Assembly: GCA_937138955.1 (NCBI GenBank)
Contig: CAKZPJ010000128.1
Coordinates: 1 to 14,477 of the forward strand
Source of the DNA: an uncultured Flammeovirgaceae bacterium
GTDB lineage: Bacteria; Bacteroidota; Bacteroidia; Cytophagales; Cyclobacteriaceae
Direction of reading: 5' to 3'
Length of the DNA: 14,477 nt
Shown here: in pieces, positions 7,999 through 14,477 of the stretch
Layout: the number at the start of each line of letters is the position of its first letter
How positions within the stretch are numbered: the stretch's first letter is position 1
Translations under genes and position numbers: made by a program
Notes under the pieces: generated by a model
The model's input: only the letters and a program-made list of their open reading frames with translations
The model's database searches: none
What the model was told of the DNA's origin: nothing

Positions 7999-9957
7999 AT
8001 GAGAAGATTACTACTGCTTTATAGTACGGTACTTACCTGTACAGTAAGCCTGGCCCAGATAAAACCGGCTCAAAGCCCGTTTACGCTGCAAGATACTGCC
8101 AAAAGCGCAGTCCCGGCGAAAATACGGGATTTATTTTCTTTCCCGAACTTACATAAGCTGCCCTATTACCAACATGAGCGGAAATTACAAGGTATTCGCA
8201 AAGCAGCTCAAGCGAAAGACACCGCAAAGTGGTACCCACAGTTGTACCAGTACGTCCGAAATTTCGGGGTTCAAAACTTTTTTAAAGATAACCAACTACT
8301 CTGGCAGTTAGCCAAGTTAGAAGAAGCCCAGAGAGATACGTTAGCGGCAGTAAGCCTTTATAAGCTAGTGCTAAAGCATTACACCGACGGACTGGCAGCT
8401 AAAATGGCGCGTAAAGATCTAGAGCAATTTCAACTTGAACAAAAGGATGATTACGTTCCGCTAGAATACTACTATGAACTAGTAGAATACCGTAAGGAGA
8501 TTGACACGCTACGTCCACCCCGTGGAGTATACTTGAATATGGGCGAAGGCATCAATTCTTCTTCGGGCGACTATGGCCCCTCACTGAGTGCTAGTAACGA
8601 TGTGATGCTTTTCACCTCCAAACGAAATAAGCTAGAACGTGGGTTTAAAACGTACGATAACGAAGATCTCATGTTCAGCCGGAATGAAGATGGCTACTGG
8701 ATGGATGCCGTTCCGCTTGAAAACATTAACTCTCTCTACAACGAAGGCTCTGCTTGTCTCAGCCCCGACGGAAATACGATATTTTTCTCCCGCTGTTTGG
8801 CTCCCGATGGTTTCGGTAGTTGCGATTTGTACATAGCTTACCGCGATGTTGAGGGGGTGTGGAACACTCCTGTAAACTTGGGGGCATCAATCAACAGCCC
8901 CTACTGGGATTCTCACCCTTCCCTTTCACCCGGTGGTGACACGCTCTATTTTTCTTCGGACCGATTGGGCGGATTTGGGCTATCAGATATTTACTATACT
9001 TACAAGGATGAACAAAGTAACTGGGTACCTGCCCGCAATATTGGGCCAACCATAAACACTCGAGGCAGTGAAGTAAGCCCATTCTTTCATCCTAAACACC
9101 AAGTACTGTACTTTAGCTCCAACGGTCATCTGCTCAATTTCGGAGAATATGATATTTATAAATCATATCAAGACCGTAGCCTCTGGAATGAACCAAAAAA
9201 TGTAGGCCCCCTAGTGAATGGTGCCGGTAGTGAATTTTACTTCACTATTGATGCCATGTCTCAAAATCTATACTATGCCCGCTCAGTAGAAGATAATATG
9301 GGCAATCTGGATCTTTATTCATTTCCGCTACCTATGGAAGCCCAGCCTCTGGCAACAATAAACCTAAAAGGCACGCTCACCAATTCGGAAACCGGTGACC
9401 CATTCAACGAAGGAATTGTTTCAGTGATTGATCTGGACAATGGAAGAGAGGTTGCTCCTAAGTTTCTAAAAAAAGATGGTAGCTTTTCGTTTGAACTGAT
9501 TAACAATAATAACTATTTACTGATAATTCAAGGCGAGCATTTTTTTCGCTTAGAGGAAATATTTTTCTTGTCAGGAGATCAAGAATTTAATTTTGAGACA
9601 GACCCGATAACCAGTCGCTTAAAGTTCGAGAATCTAGAATTTGACAATGGGAAGGCCGAACTCAAAACTGAGATGTACGGCGACTTAAATAAAATTGCTG
9701 ATTTTCTACTGGATAACCCTTACACGAAACTTCGTATTGAAGGCCACACCGACTCTGACGGCGATCCAGAATTAAATTTGCAGCTCTCACAGAATCGGGC
9801 CGATGCTATTAAGGAATATTTGGTGAATTTTGGTAATATCGTAGACTCTCGTATTGAAGCCATTGGCTACGGAAGTTCTCGCCCTATTGTTGAGGAAGCT
9901 AATGACGAAGACAAAATGTTGAACCGCCGGGTTGAGTTTAATATTGTGAAGGAGTGA
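7999..9957 (+). CDS. PorE-like TPR/beta-propeller/CRD/OmpA envelope protein
   Basis: A 652-residue exported protein. Residues 1-19 are a signal peptide (likely cleavage SLA-19). Residues ~57-145 are helical and TPR-like. Residues ~185-445 hold repeated PD40/WD40-like blades with the recurring 'LSPDG(N/D)T(I/L)(F/Y)FSS' type signature (for example 254-263 and 309-319). A carboxypeptidase-regulatory-like domain spans ~452-530. The OmpA C-terminal domain (~540-650) carries EGHTDSDGD with Asp585 and the LQLSQNRA segment with Arg600, the residues that hold peptidoglycan diaminopimelate in this family. The order TPR-propeller-CRD-OmpA and the length match PorE of T9SS (P. gingivalis PG1058), which links the secretion machine to the cell wall. 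Unlike PorE no good lipobox is seen (VLTC has Thr before Cys14). Similar proteins occur as several paralogues per genome, so PorE itself is not certain. An AGAGGA sits 11 bases before the ATG. Confidence 0.78.
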   Translation: MRRLLLLYSTVLTCTVSLAQIKPAQSPFTLQDTAKSAVPAKIRDLFSFPNLHKLPYYQHERKLQGIRKAAQAKDTAKWYPQLYQYVRNFGVQNFFKDNQLLWQLAKLEEAQRDTLAAVSLYKLVLKHYTDGLAAKMARKDLEQFQLEQKDDYVPLEYYYELVEYRKEIDTLRPPRGVYLNMGEGINSSSGDYGPSLSASNDVMLFTSKRNKLERGFKTYDNEDLMFSRNEDGYWMDAVPLENINSLYNEGSACLSPDGNTIFFSRCLAPDGFGSCDLYIAYRDVEGVWNTPVNLGASINSPYWDSHPSLSPGGDTLYFSSDRLGGFGLSDIYYTYKDEQSNWVPARNIGPTINTRGSEVSPFFHPKHQVLYFSSNGHLLNFGEYDIYKSYQDRSLWNEPKNVGPLVNGAGSEFYFTIDAMSQNLYYARSVEDNMGNLDLYSFPLPMEAQPLATINLKGTLTNSETGDPFNEGIVSVIDLDNGREVAPKFLKKDGSFSFELINNNNYLLIIQGEHFFRLEEIFFLSGDQEFNFETDPITSRLKFENLEFDNGKAELKTEMYGDLNKIADFLLDNPYTKLRIEGHTDSDGDPELNLQLSQNRADAIKEYLVNFGNIVDSRIEAIGYGSSRPIVEEANDEDKMLNRRVEFNIVKE

Positions 9958-10018
9958 TTCCGATAAGCGTCGATTAAGCGTTTAATTCAACGGTTATTTT
10001 TCTCCTTTCTACTATAAG

Positions 10019-10066
10019 GTAGTATTTTGCTAGTAAGCAAGTATGAGTAGGCTCATAATTTACTAC
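10019..10066. other. Compact three-way-junction fold in intergenic DNA
   Basis: GTAGTA (10019-10024) pairs with TACTAC (10061-10066) as a closing stem. Inside it sit two hairpins one base apart: TTGCT/AGCAA (10027-10031 and 10036-10040, loop AGTA) and TATGAG/CTCATA (10042-10047 and 10052-10057, loop TAGG). All 17 pairs are Watson-Crick and a further U-G pair can extend the first hairpin. It lies ~60 bases after the stop of the PorE-like gene. It is not tRNA-like in sequence and no U-run follows. It could be a 3' UTR element, a small RNA, or a chance fold. The rest of 9958-10193 shows nothing else I can support. Confidence 0.35.
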
Positions 10067-10193
10067 AATTGCTACAAATCGTATGTATTTTAAAGCTAAT
10101 TGCCGCGTCTCAGGAATGTGATAGATCTCTGAAAAATAAACCGCACCGATACGTTTATACAATTGTTAGCTGTCATGTAAAATAAAGATTTTG

Positions 10194-10790
10194 ATGAAAA
10201 ACTGTTTTGTTGTATCCTTTTGCTTGTGTTTAGTTTCGTGTATAAGTCAAGAAGATGAAAAGAATAGACTTAATATGGCAGCAACTAGATTGGCGGTAAT
10301 GGATGTAAGGCCAGAAAGAATATATGATCTAAATGATGCTTTAGTTTCTGAAAACGATAGCTTAACAATCACTGAAGAAACTCATTTCTTTAAAGTGTTT
10401 GATGACACTCTTCAGCTAATTAAAGATGAATTGATTTCAGCGTCAGGAGGGTACACTGAGCAAGGGGAATATATGAATCTACCAGCTATCAATTATGTAA
10501 ATGCCTACTTCTACGAAGAAACACACTTCAGAGATAACAGTCACAAATTTTTTTTTCAGTCACTTAATCTGTTTTTAGGAGATTTGAAGAAGGCTAATGA
10601 GGAATCTCAATTTAAAGAACGATTTGACAAGAAAATTATGGTTTTAAAAGACCATTATGGATTGACTGAGAAAGAACTGCTGTTTAGAGGTTTATCCCTG
10701 AGTGAAGCGGTAGAATTGCTTGAGTCTATTCGGAAAGATGTAGCAATTGAACAGACAGAATATTTGATAAAAACAAAGCGCGCTAGCTAA
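10194..10790 (+). CDS. Lipoprotein resembling an isolated GldM N-terminal domain
   Basis: The start is taken at ATG 10194; the preceding TTG at 10191 is only one codon earlier. The 198-residue product has a lipoprotein signal with lipobox LVSC (Cys16). The rest is mainly helical and polar. Two stretches resemble the N-terminal helical domain of the T9SS/gliding motor protein GldM (PorM): LIKDELISASGGYTEQGEY (75-93) and, near the end, the LSLSEAVELLESIRKDVAIE stretch (167-186), which fits the 'pl..al..L..iq.Dv...e.e.L' helix. The later beta domains of GldM and its N-terminal membrane helix are absent; the lipid anchor replaces the latter. The likeness is by eye and not proven. It follows the PorE-like gene on the same strand across 236 bases. 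The gene is visibly richer in A and T than its left neighbours. A role in T9SS is inference only. Confidence 0.6.
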   Translation: MKNCFVVSFCLCLVSCISQEDEKNRLNMAATRLAVMDVRPERIYDLNDALVSENDSLTITEETHFFKVFDDTLQLIKDELISASGGYTEQGEYMNLPAINYVNAYFYEETHFRDNSHKFFFQSLNLFLGDLKKANEESQFKERFDKKIMVLKDHYGLTEKELLFRGLSLSEAVELLESIRKDVAIEQTEYLIKTKRAS

Positions 10791-10808
10791 CAGTTTGCAG
10801 CTATCAGC

Positions 10809-10834
10809 CTAGCAAAGTTGAGCTAGCTTGCTAG
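10809..10834 (+). terminator. Inverted repeat after the lipoprotein gene
   Basis: CTAGCAA (10809-10815) and TTGCTAG (10828-10834) are perfect seven-base arms around a 12-base loop, starting 18 bases after the stop codon. Only a weak T-rich tail follows, so termination is uncertain. Confidence 0.25.
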
Positions 10835-10953
10835 TTGCTCTAAGTTACTAAAGTAATAAACGAAAGAAAAACGCAAACAATCCGACCACCAGTTTGCAAT
10901 GCCCGTGACACAGCTCCTCTCTGAACTTTTCAGCTCTGGATTAAGTTACCCCA

Positions 10954-10961
10954 TTAGCTAA
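10954..10961. promoter_or_regulatory. Palindrome in the toxin-antitoxin promoter region
   Basis: TTAGCTAA is a perfect eight-base palindrome, flanked by GTTAC (10945-10949) and GTAAC (10973-10977). It lies 26 bases before the toxin ATG, where autoregulating antitoxins of this kind bind. Short palindromes also occur by chance. Confidence 0.25.
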
Positions 10962-10987
10962 CTTTTACTTATGTAACGAAAGTGGTG

Positions 10988-11319
10988 ATGTTAGAAAAGT
11001 AATTTTCTTTGGCGAACATTTCTGGGAATTTTATAACAAACAAACTCCTAAGATAAAGGATCGGATAAACTGGACAATCAAACTGATGAGGACCGTTAAA
11101 CGCGTGCCAACGAAATATCTTAAAAACATCACAGGAACTAACTTGTACGAGATGCGGATGATCTCAGGTACGAACATCTATCGTATATTCTGCTTTTTCG
11201 ACAAAGGTAAATTGGTAGTAGTGCTGAACGGATTTCAAAAGAAGACTCAGAGAACACCTAAAAACGAAATAAAACTAGCTGAAAAGCTGCAAAAACAATA
11301 TTACGATGAGCAAAGCTAA
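10988..11319 (+). pseudogene. HigB/RelE-type toxin (phage Gp49-like family), frameshifted near the start
   Basis: The main frame encodes VIFFGEHFWEFYNK, then RVPTKYLKNITGTNLYEMR, IYRIFCFFDKGKLVVVLNGF and QKKTQRTPKNEI, the typical order of the Gp49-like HigB toxins, which are ribosome-dependent or free mRNA endonucleases. The usual protein of ~110 residues would start MLEKVIFF. The ATG at 10988 reads M-L-E-K and then meets TAA at 11000-11002, because GAAAAG (10994-10999) is one A short; adding one A, or a -1 shift there, joins it to the long frame. No ATG, GTG or TTG start exists in the long frame between its upstream stop (10942-10944) and ATG 11086, so an intact protein cannot be made by standard initiation. 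A 77-residue remnant from 11086 would lack the first helix. It overlaps the antitoxin gene by 14 bases. A sequencing error in the A-run is an alternative. Confidence 0.75.
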
Positions 11320-11605
11320 AATTGTGGACTTTGACGACCACTTGAACTCAGAATACGGTAAACGAGGGACTAAATCAAGAGAAGTCTTTGAAGAGGGTTT
11401 TGAAGCTTTTCGATTGGGTGTGATGCTTCAAGAACTACGTAAAAACCAAGGCATGACTCAGGAACAACTGGCTCAGAAATGCGGGACAACAAAAACGTAT
11501 ATCTCAAGAATTGAGAACAACGCAAGTGACATACGGCTATCAACTCTTATGCGGATAATCAGAGAAGGGCTGGGTGGTCACTTAAAGCTCAATGTGGAAG
11601 TATAA
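11306..11605 (+). CDS. HigA-type antitoxin, HTH_3 (Xre family)
   Basis: A 99-residue DNA-binding protein. After a polar N-terminal part (1-30), a helix-turn-helix of the Cro/C1 type covers ~38-92: LQELRKNQGMTQEQLAQKCG, then the recognition helix TTKTYISRIENN (61-72), and a last helix LSTLMRIIREGL; a short beta tail GHLKLNVEV ends the protein. Xre-type antitoxins of HigBA modules bind the toxin and repress the shared promoter. Start ATG 11306 lies inside the 3' end of the toxin gene, 14 bases of overlap, the usual toxin-first order of higBA. The frame is intact although the toxin frame is broken, which is the tolerable direction of decay. It is convergent with rseP, 27 bases apart. Confidence 0.85.
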   Translation: MSKAKIVDFDDHLNSEYGKRGTKSREVFEEGFEAFRLGVMLQELRKNQGMTQEQLAQKCGTTKTYISRIENNASDIRLSTLMRIIREGLGGHLKLNVEV

Positions 11606-11632
11606 CACGAAAGCTATTTTGATTTGGCTTCC

Positions 11633-12976
11633 CTAAAAAAATGCCTTGAAAATATCATTGAAGATCGCAAAGGTCATCAGGCTAAGTAGTAGCACCATTC
11701 CTACTTTTTGAGCGCCTTCTAAGAATTTATCGGAAGGTTTACGTCCAGAGATTATTTCGTAGCTTAAAAAAGCCACATGGCCACCGTCTAAAGCCGGAAT
11801 GGGTAAAAAATTCATGAAGGCCAGCACCATCGATAGCAAGCCAGTAATACGCCAGAAGCGTACCCAGTCCCACTCTCCGCCAAAAATCTGGGCAATGCCA
11901 ATGGGGCCGCTGAGCGATTTAGAAGCAGAAACCTCACCCTTAAAGATTTTACCAATTGCCCGAATATTTACCCAAATAATATTAAAGGCTTCGGTGGTTC
12001 CTTGAGGAATAGATTCAGCTAAAGTGTATTCGGTACGACCCAGATCAAATTTAGGCAAAGGGCGAAAACCAATTGTTCCTTCTTCGGTTACATCGGCCTG
12101 AAGAGTAATAGTTTCTCCAACCTGATTTTCCGTACTACTTTCGTCCGAGCGAAGTACTTTAAGGGTTATTGTTCCACCTTTGTTACTCTTTACTATCTGT
12201 TGAATTTCATCGAAAAAAGCGACTTGTTTATCCGATACGGCCAATATCCTATCGCCTACTTGTAAGCCAGCTTTCTCAGCATTACTATCGCCCAATATTT
12301 CACCTATTTCAAAGGGCATTCTCACCTGGATGAAGTTCCGAGCAGCTTCTTTATCGGAAAATTTGTCTAAGAAGCCAGTAGGAATTGGTACATCAAGGGT
12401 TTGACCACTACGATTTACAGTATAGTAAGCATCGTCAGCTAATAGCACATTGGCACTGGTTAGATCAGAGAATTTTGCATACTCTTCACCGTTTACTTTT
12501 ATGATCTTATCTCCTGTTTGTAGTCCTATTTCTTGGCCCAGATCATAAGCTACGATGCCATTCTTCAGTACCTCATCACGGGGAATGTAGGTATCTCCAA
12601 ACTTATAGGTTAATAGAACAAAAATGATGATTCCGGTGACTACGTTTACGATGATTCCTCCCATCATTACAATCAATCGTTGCCAGGCAGGTTTGGAACG
12701 AAACTCCCAAGGCTGAGGTTCTTCGCTCATACTCTTGGTGTCTAGCGATTCATCAATCATTCCAGTGATTTTCACAAAACCACCGAGCGGAATAGCTCCT
12801 AAATTGTATTCGGTCTCCCCGTAGCGAAAACCGAAAATCTTGGGCGGAAACCCAATGTAGTACTGCTCTACTCGCATCCCAAACATCTTGGCAGTTAGCA
12901 GGTGACCTAACTCATGCAATCCCACCAAAATAGATAAACCTAGCAGCAACTGGGCTGCCATTATTAAACCTTCCAT
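11633..12976 (-). CDS. rseP: Site-2 intramembrane metalloprotease RseP
   Basis: A 447-residue inner-membrane zinc protease of the S2P family that cleaves membrane segments, classically of anti-sigma factors after a first cut, and clears signal peptides. The first membrane segment contains HELGH (21-25; zinc ligands His21, His25 and catalytic Glu22); GGFVK (65-69) is the family's membrane-edge loop; a second segment lies at ~102-123; two PDZ domains cover ~130-200 and ~220-300; the third zinc ligand is Asp397 in NFLPIPALDGGH (389-400); the last helix is ~425-445. The length is normal. It starts three bases after the dxr stop, so the genes are translationally close and very likely one operon. 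No substrate (RseA-like anti-sigma) is in the window. Confidence 0.95.
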   Translation of the reverse strand: MEGLIMAAQLLLGLSILVGLHELGHLLTAKMFGMRVEQYYIGFPPKIFGFRYGETEYNLGAIPLGGFVKITGMIDESLDTKSMSEEPQPWEFRSKPAWQRLIVMMGGIIVNVVTGIIIFVLLTYKFGDTYIPRDEVLKNGIVAYDLGQEIGLQTGDKIIKVNGEEYAKFSDLTSANVLLADDAYYTVNRSGQTLDVPIPTGFLDKFSDKEAARNFIQVRMPFEIGEILGDSNAEKAGLQVGDRILAVSDKQVAFFDEIQQIVKSNKGGTITLKVLRSDESSTENQVGETITLQADVTEEGTIGFRPLPKFDLGRTEYTLAESIPQGTTEAFNIIWVNIRAIGKIFKGEVSASKSLSGPIGIAQIFGGEWDWVRFWRITGLLSMVLAFMNFLPIPALDGGHVAFLSYEIISGRKPSDKFLEGAQKVGMVLLLSLMTFAIFNDIFKAFF

Positions 12977-12979
12977 TAA

Positions 12980-14146
12980 CTATTTAATTAATTCTAATGC
13001 TTTGATTCTTGTTTCTTCGTCAGTCTTAACGTAGTCTTCGTAGGTAGGATGGGTAATAAAGGGCATTTTTACTAGGCATTCTTCCACCACATTAGACATG
13101 TTTAGGAAACCAAGTTTGTCGCGCAAAAATTCAGATACCGCAATTTCATTCGCAGCATTCAGTACACAGGGCATATTTCCACCCCGTTGCATGGCATCGT
13201 AGGCCAGTGCTAAGTTACGAAATGTGGTAGTATCCGGCTGCTCAAACGTGAGTTTGGGATAATCAATAAAGTTGAAGCGAGGAAAATCCGACGGCAAACG
13301 TTCGGGATAGCCTAACGCAAACTGAATGGGTAATCGCATATCGGGCAAACCCAGTTGTGCCTTCATTGAACCATCCTGGAACTGCACTAGTGAATGGATA
13401 ATTGACTGCGGATGGACAATTACCTCAATTTGCTCCGGTTGTAGCCCAAACAGCCACTTAGCTTCCATCACCTCCAGCCCCTTGTTCATTAGTGAAGCGG
13501 AATCAATCGTGACTTTTGCTCCCATTTCCCAATTAGGGTGTTTTAACGCTTGGGCTTTGGTTACCTGCGCCAGTTCTTCCCGAGTTCTTCCCCGGAACGG
13601 TCCGCCTGAAGCAGTCAAAATAATTTTTTCAATAGGATTATGAAACTCCCCAACTAGGCACTGAAAGATGGCTGAATGCTCCGAATCTACCGGATAGAGG
13701 TTTACTCCGTTTTCTTGGGCGAGTTTGGTGATAATTTCACCAGCAACTACCAGCGTTTCTTTATTCGCCAGCGCAATATGTTTGTTCGCTTCAATCGCTT
13801 TGATGGTGGGTAGCAGTCCAGCGTAGCCCACGGTTGCCGTAAGTACCAGATCGATCGCTTCCATCTCAACCACCGAAGCCAGCGCATTGGCTCCAGCAAA
13901 TACTTTTATATCGTGCGGATCAAGGGCTTGGTGTACTTTTTCGTACTGAGCTTCGTCTACAATGACTACTGCGTTGGGCTTAAATTTTAGACTCTGCTGA
14001 ATGAGCAGATCAGCGTTGCGGTGGGCGGTAAGCACTTCTACCGCAAAGCGATCGGGGTGCTGCTCAATAACTTCCAGTGCCTGGGTGCCAATAGAACCAG
14101 TTGAGCCGAGAATGGCAATGTATCTTTTTTCGGGCTGTTGTTCCAT
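12980..14146 (-). CDS. dxr: 1-deoxy-D-xylulose 5-phosphate reductoisomerase
   Basis: A 388-residue cytosolic enzyme that converts DXP with NADPH to 2-C-methyl-D-erythritol 4-phosphate, the first committed step of the non-mevalonate isoprenoid pathway. The Rossmann motif GSTGSIG is at 14-20, the LANKET segment at 126-131, the metal ligands Asp154 and Glu156 in PVDSEHSA (152-159) and Glu225 in NKGLEVMEA (221-229); SGGPFR (180-185) and KHPNW (202-206) form the substrate site and flexible loop. The length is usual. ATG 14146 is 14 bases after the GH3 gene stop, and rseP follows after three bases; this gene order is common in Bacteroidota and the three genes are probably co-transcribed. All catalytic residues are present. 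Confidence 0.97.
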   Translation of the reverse strand: MEQQPEKRYIAILGSTGSIGTQALEVIEQHPDRFAVEVLTAHRNADLLIQQSLKFKPNAVVIVDEAQYEKVHQALDPHDIKVFAGANALASVVEMEAIDLVLTATVGYAGLLPTIKAIEANKHIALANKETLVVAGEIITKLAQENGVNLYPVDSEHSAIFQCLVGEFHNPIEKIILTASGGPFRGRTREELAQVTKAQALKHPNWEMGAKVTIDSASLMNKGLEVMEAKWLFGLQPEQIEVIVHPQSIIHSLVQFQDGSMKAQLGLPDMRLPIQFALGYPERLPSDFPRFNFIDYPKLTFEQPDTTTFRNLALAYDAMQRGGNMPCVLNAANEIAVSEFLRDKLGFLNMSNVVEECLVKMPFITHPTYEDYVKTDEETRIKALELIK

Positions 14147-14160
14147 AAATTTCGTCGCTA

Positions 14161-14477
14161 CTAGCTAACGAGAGGTTGTAGTCCATCGGCTAATATACGA
14201 TCATTTGATAAACGAGGCACTTTGTTTTGCCCCCCTAACCTACCCTGGCTTTTCATATACTGACGAAAACCATCTTTCTGTAACGGTCTGATTTTTAGCG
14301 GACGGAGAATACTACCGGATATTAGGTCATCGTAATAAGGGTTTAGTTGCTGCAATTGTTTATCGATGACTTCGGAAAAAACGGCTAGGTCATTGGGGTG
14401 TTGAGCGAATTCTACGTACCACTCGTGCAGTGGTAGCCCTTCGGTAGGGTTTACCTGGGGGGCTACTGTAAATTCTA
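14161..14477 (-). CDS. GH3 auxin-responsive promoter family protein, C-terminal part
   Basis: The minus-strand frame is open from the window edge to a TAG at 14161-14163 (~105 residues); an internal TTG at 14355 is not the start. The visible end reads EFTVAPQVNPTEGLPLHEWY, then VEFAQHPNDLAVFSEVID, a YYDDLISGSILRPLKI segment and GQNKVPRLSNDR near the end. This is the C-terminal domain of GH3 family acyl-adenylate-forming enzymes, with the GGQNKVPR signature close to the terminus. Plant GH3 proteins join amino acids to jasmonate or auxin; the substrate of bacterial members is unknown. The ATP-binding N-terminal part lies outside the window. It leads the GH3-dxr-rseP run. Confidence 0.82.
   Translation of the reverse strand, partial: EFTVAPQVNPTEGLPLHEWYVEFAQHPNDLAVFSEVIDKQLQQLNPYYDDLISGSILRPLKIRPLQKDGFRQYMKSQGRLGGQNKVPRLSNDRILADGLQPLVS

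Noticed and set aside
9974..10162. Minus-strand 62-codon frame after the PorE-like gene
   Set aside because: It starts at TTG, has no recognisable motif or ribosome site, and covers the stem-loop region; probably chance.
10791..10898. Direct repeat CAGTTTGCA 99 bases apart as insertion-site duplication
   Set aside because: Nothing like a transposase or terminal inverted repeats lies between the copies; nine bases can recur by chance. Kept only as a side note to the island.
10988..11010. Programmed -1 frameshifting to express the toxin
   Set aside because: The site GAA AAG T is a poor slippery sequence and the P-site pairing would be lost, so a real deletion or a read error is more likely.
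1..14477. CRISPR array, tRNA, rRNA, riboswitch or defence island
   Set aside because: No regularly spaced repeats, no tRNA-like cloverleaf with conserved arms, and no defence genes beyond the single toxin-antitoxin pair were seen.

Overview
The window reads as a chromosomal segment of a gliding-type Bacteroidota bacterium, most likely order Cytophagales. The reasons are: a type IX secretion (T9SS) C-terminal sorting domain at the left edge; a PorE-like propeller/OmpA protein; a lipoprotein resembling the GldM N-terminal domain; a bacterial GH3-dxr-rseP gene run; starts that mostly lack Shine-Dalgarno sequences; and promoter-like boxes of the Bacteroidota TAnnTTTG type. No rRNA, tRNA, CRISPR array or intact insertion sequence was seen. 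No gap between genes exceeds 300 bases.

Left part (1-5202): the end of a T9SS-exported protein is followed by a secreted CE15 glucuronoyl-esterase-like enzyme. Next come three genes tentatively linked to molybdenum cofactor or nitrogen assimilation: mobA (minus), a DUF4202 protein (plus, divergent from mobA) and a small DUF7009-like protein (minus, convergent with DUF4202). After these lies a DUF1593/Sde0182-type lipoprotein with a nucleoside-hydrolase-like domain. The esterase and this lipoprotein suggest use of plant or algal polysaccharide.

Middle (5320-9957): lon protease (minus) is divergent from a 652-residue TPR-propeller-CRD-OmpA protein (plus) that resembles PorE of T9SS. The lon leader holds a perfect 7+3+7 palindrome and repeated TTGAC words.

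Region 9958-11605 is visibly AT-richer and looks accessory. It carries a compact three-stem fold in intergenic DNA, an isolated GldM-N-like lipoprotein, and a HigBA-type toxin-antitoxin pair. The toxin reading frame is broken by one base in an A-run four codons after its start; the antitoxin is intact.

Right part (11633-14477): GH3-family protein (cut by the edge), dxr (isoprenoid synthesis) and rseP (site-2 protease) lie in this transcriptional order on the minus strand with gaps of 14 and 3 bases, so they probably form one operon.

Most of the window is ordinary core genome. The parts worth a second look are the broken toxin, the GldM-N-like lipoprotein, the three-way-junction fold, the esterase with a displaced catalytic acid, and the lon leader palindrome.
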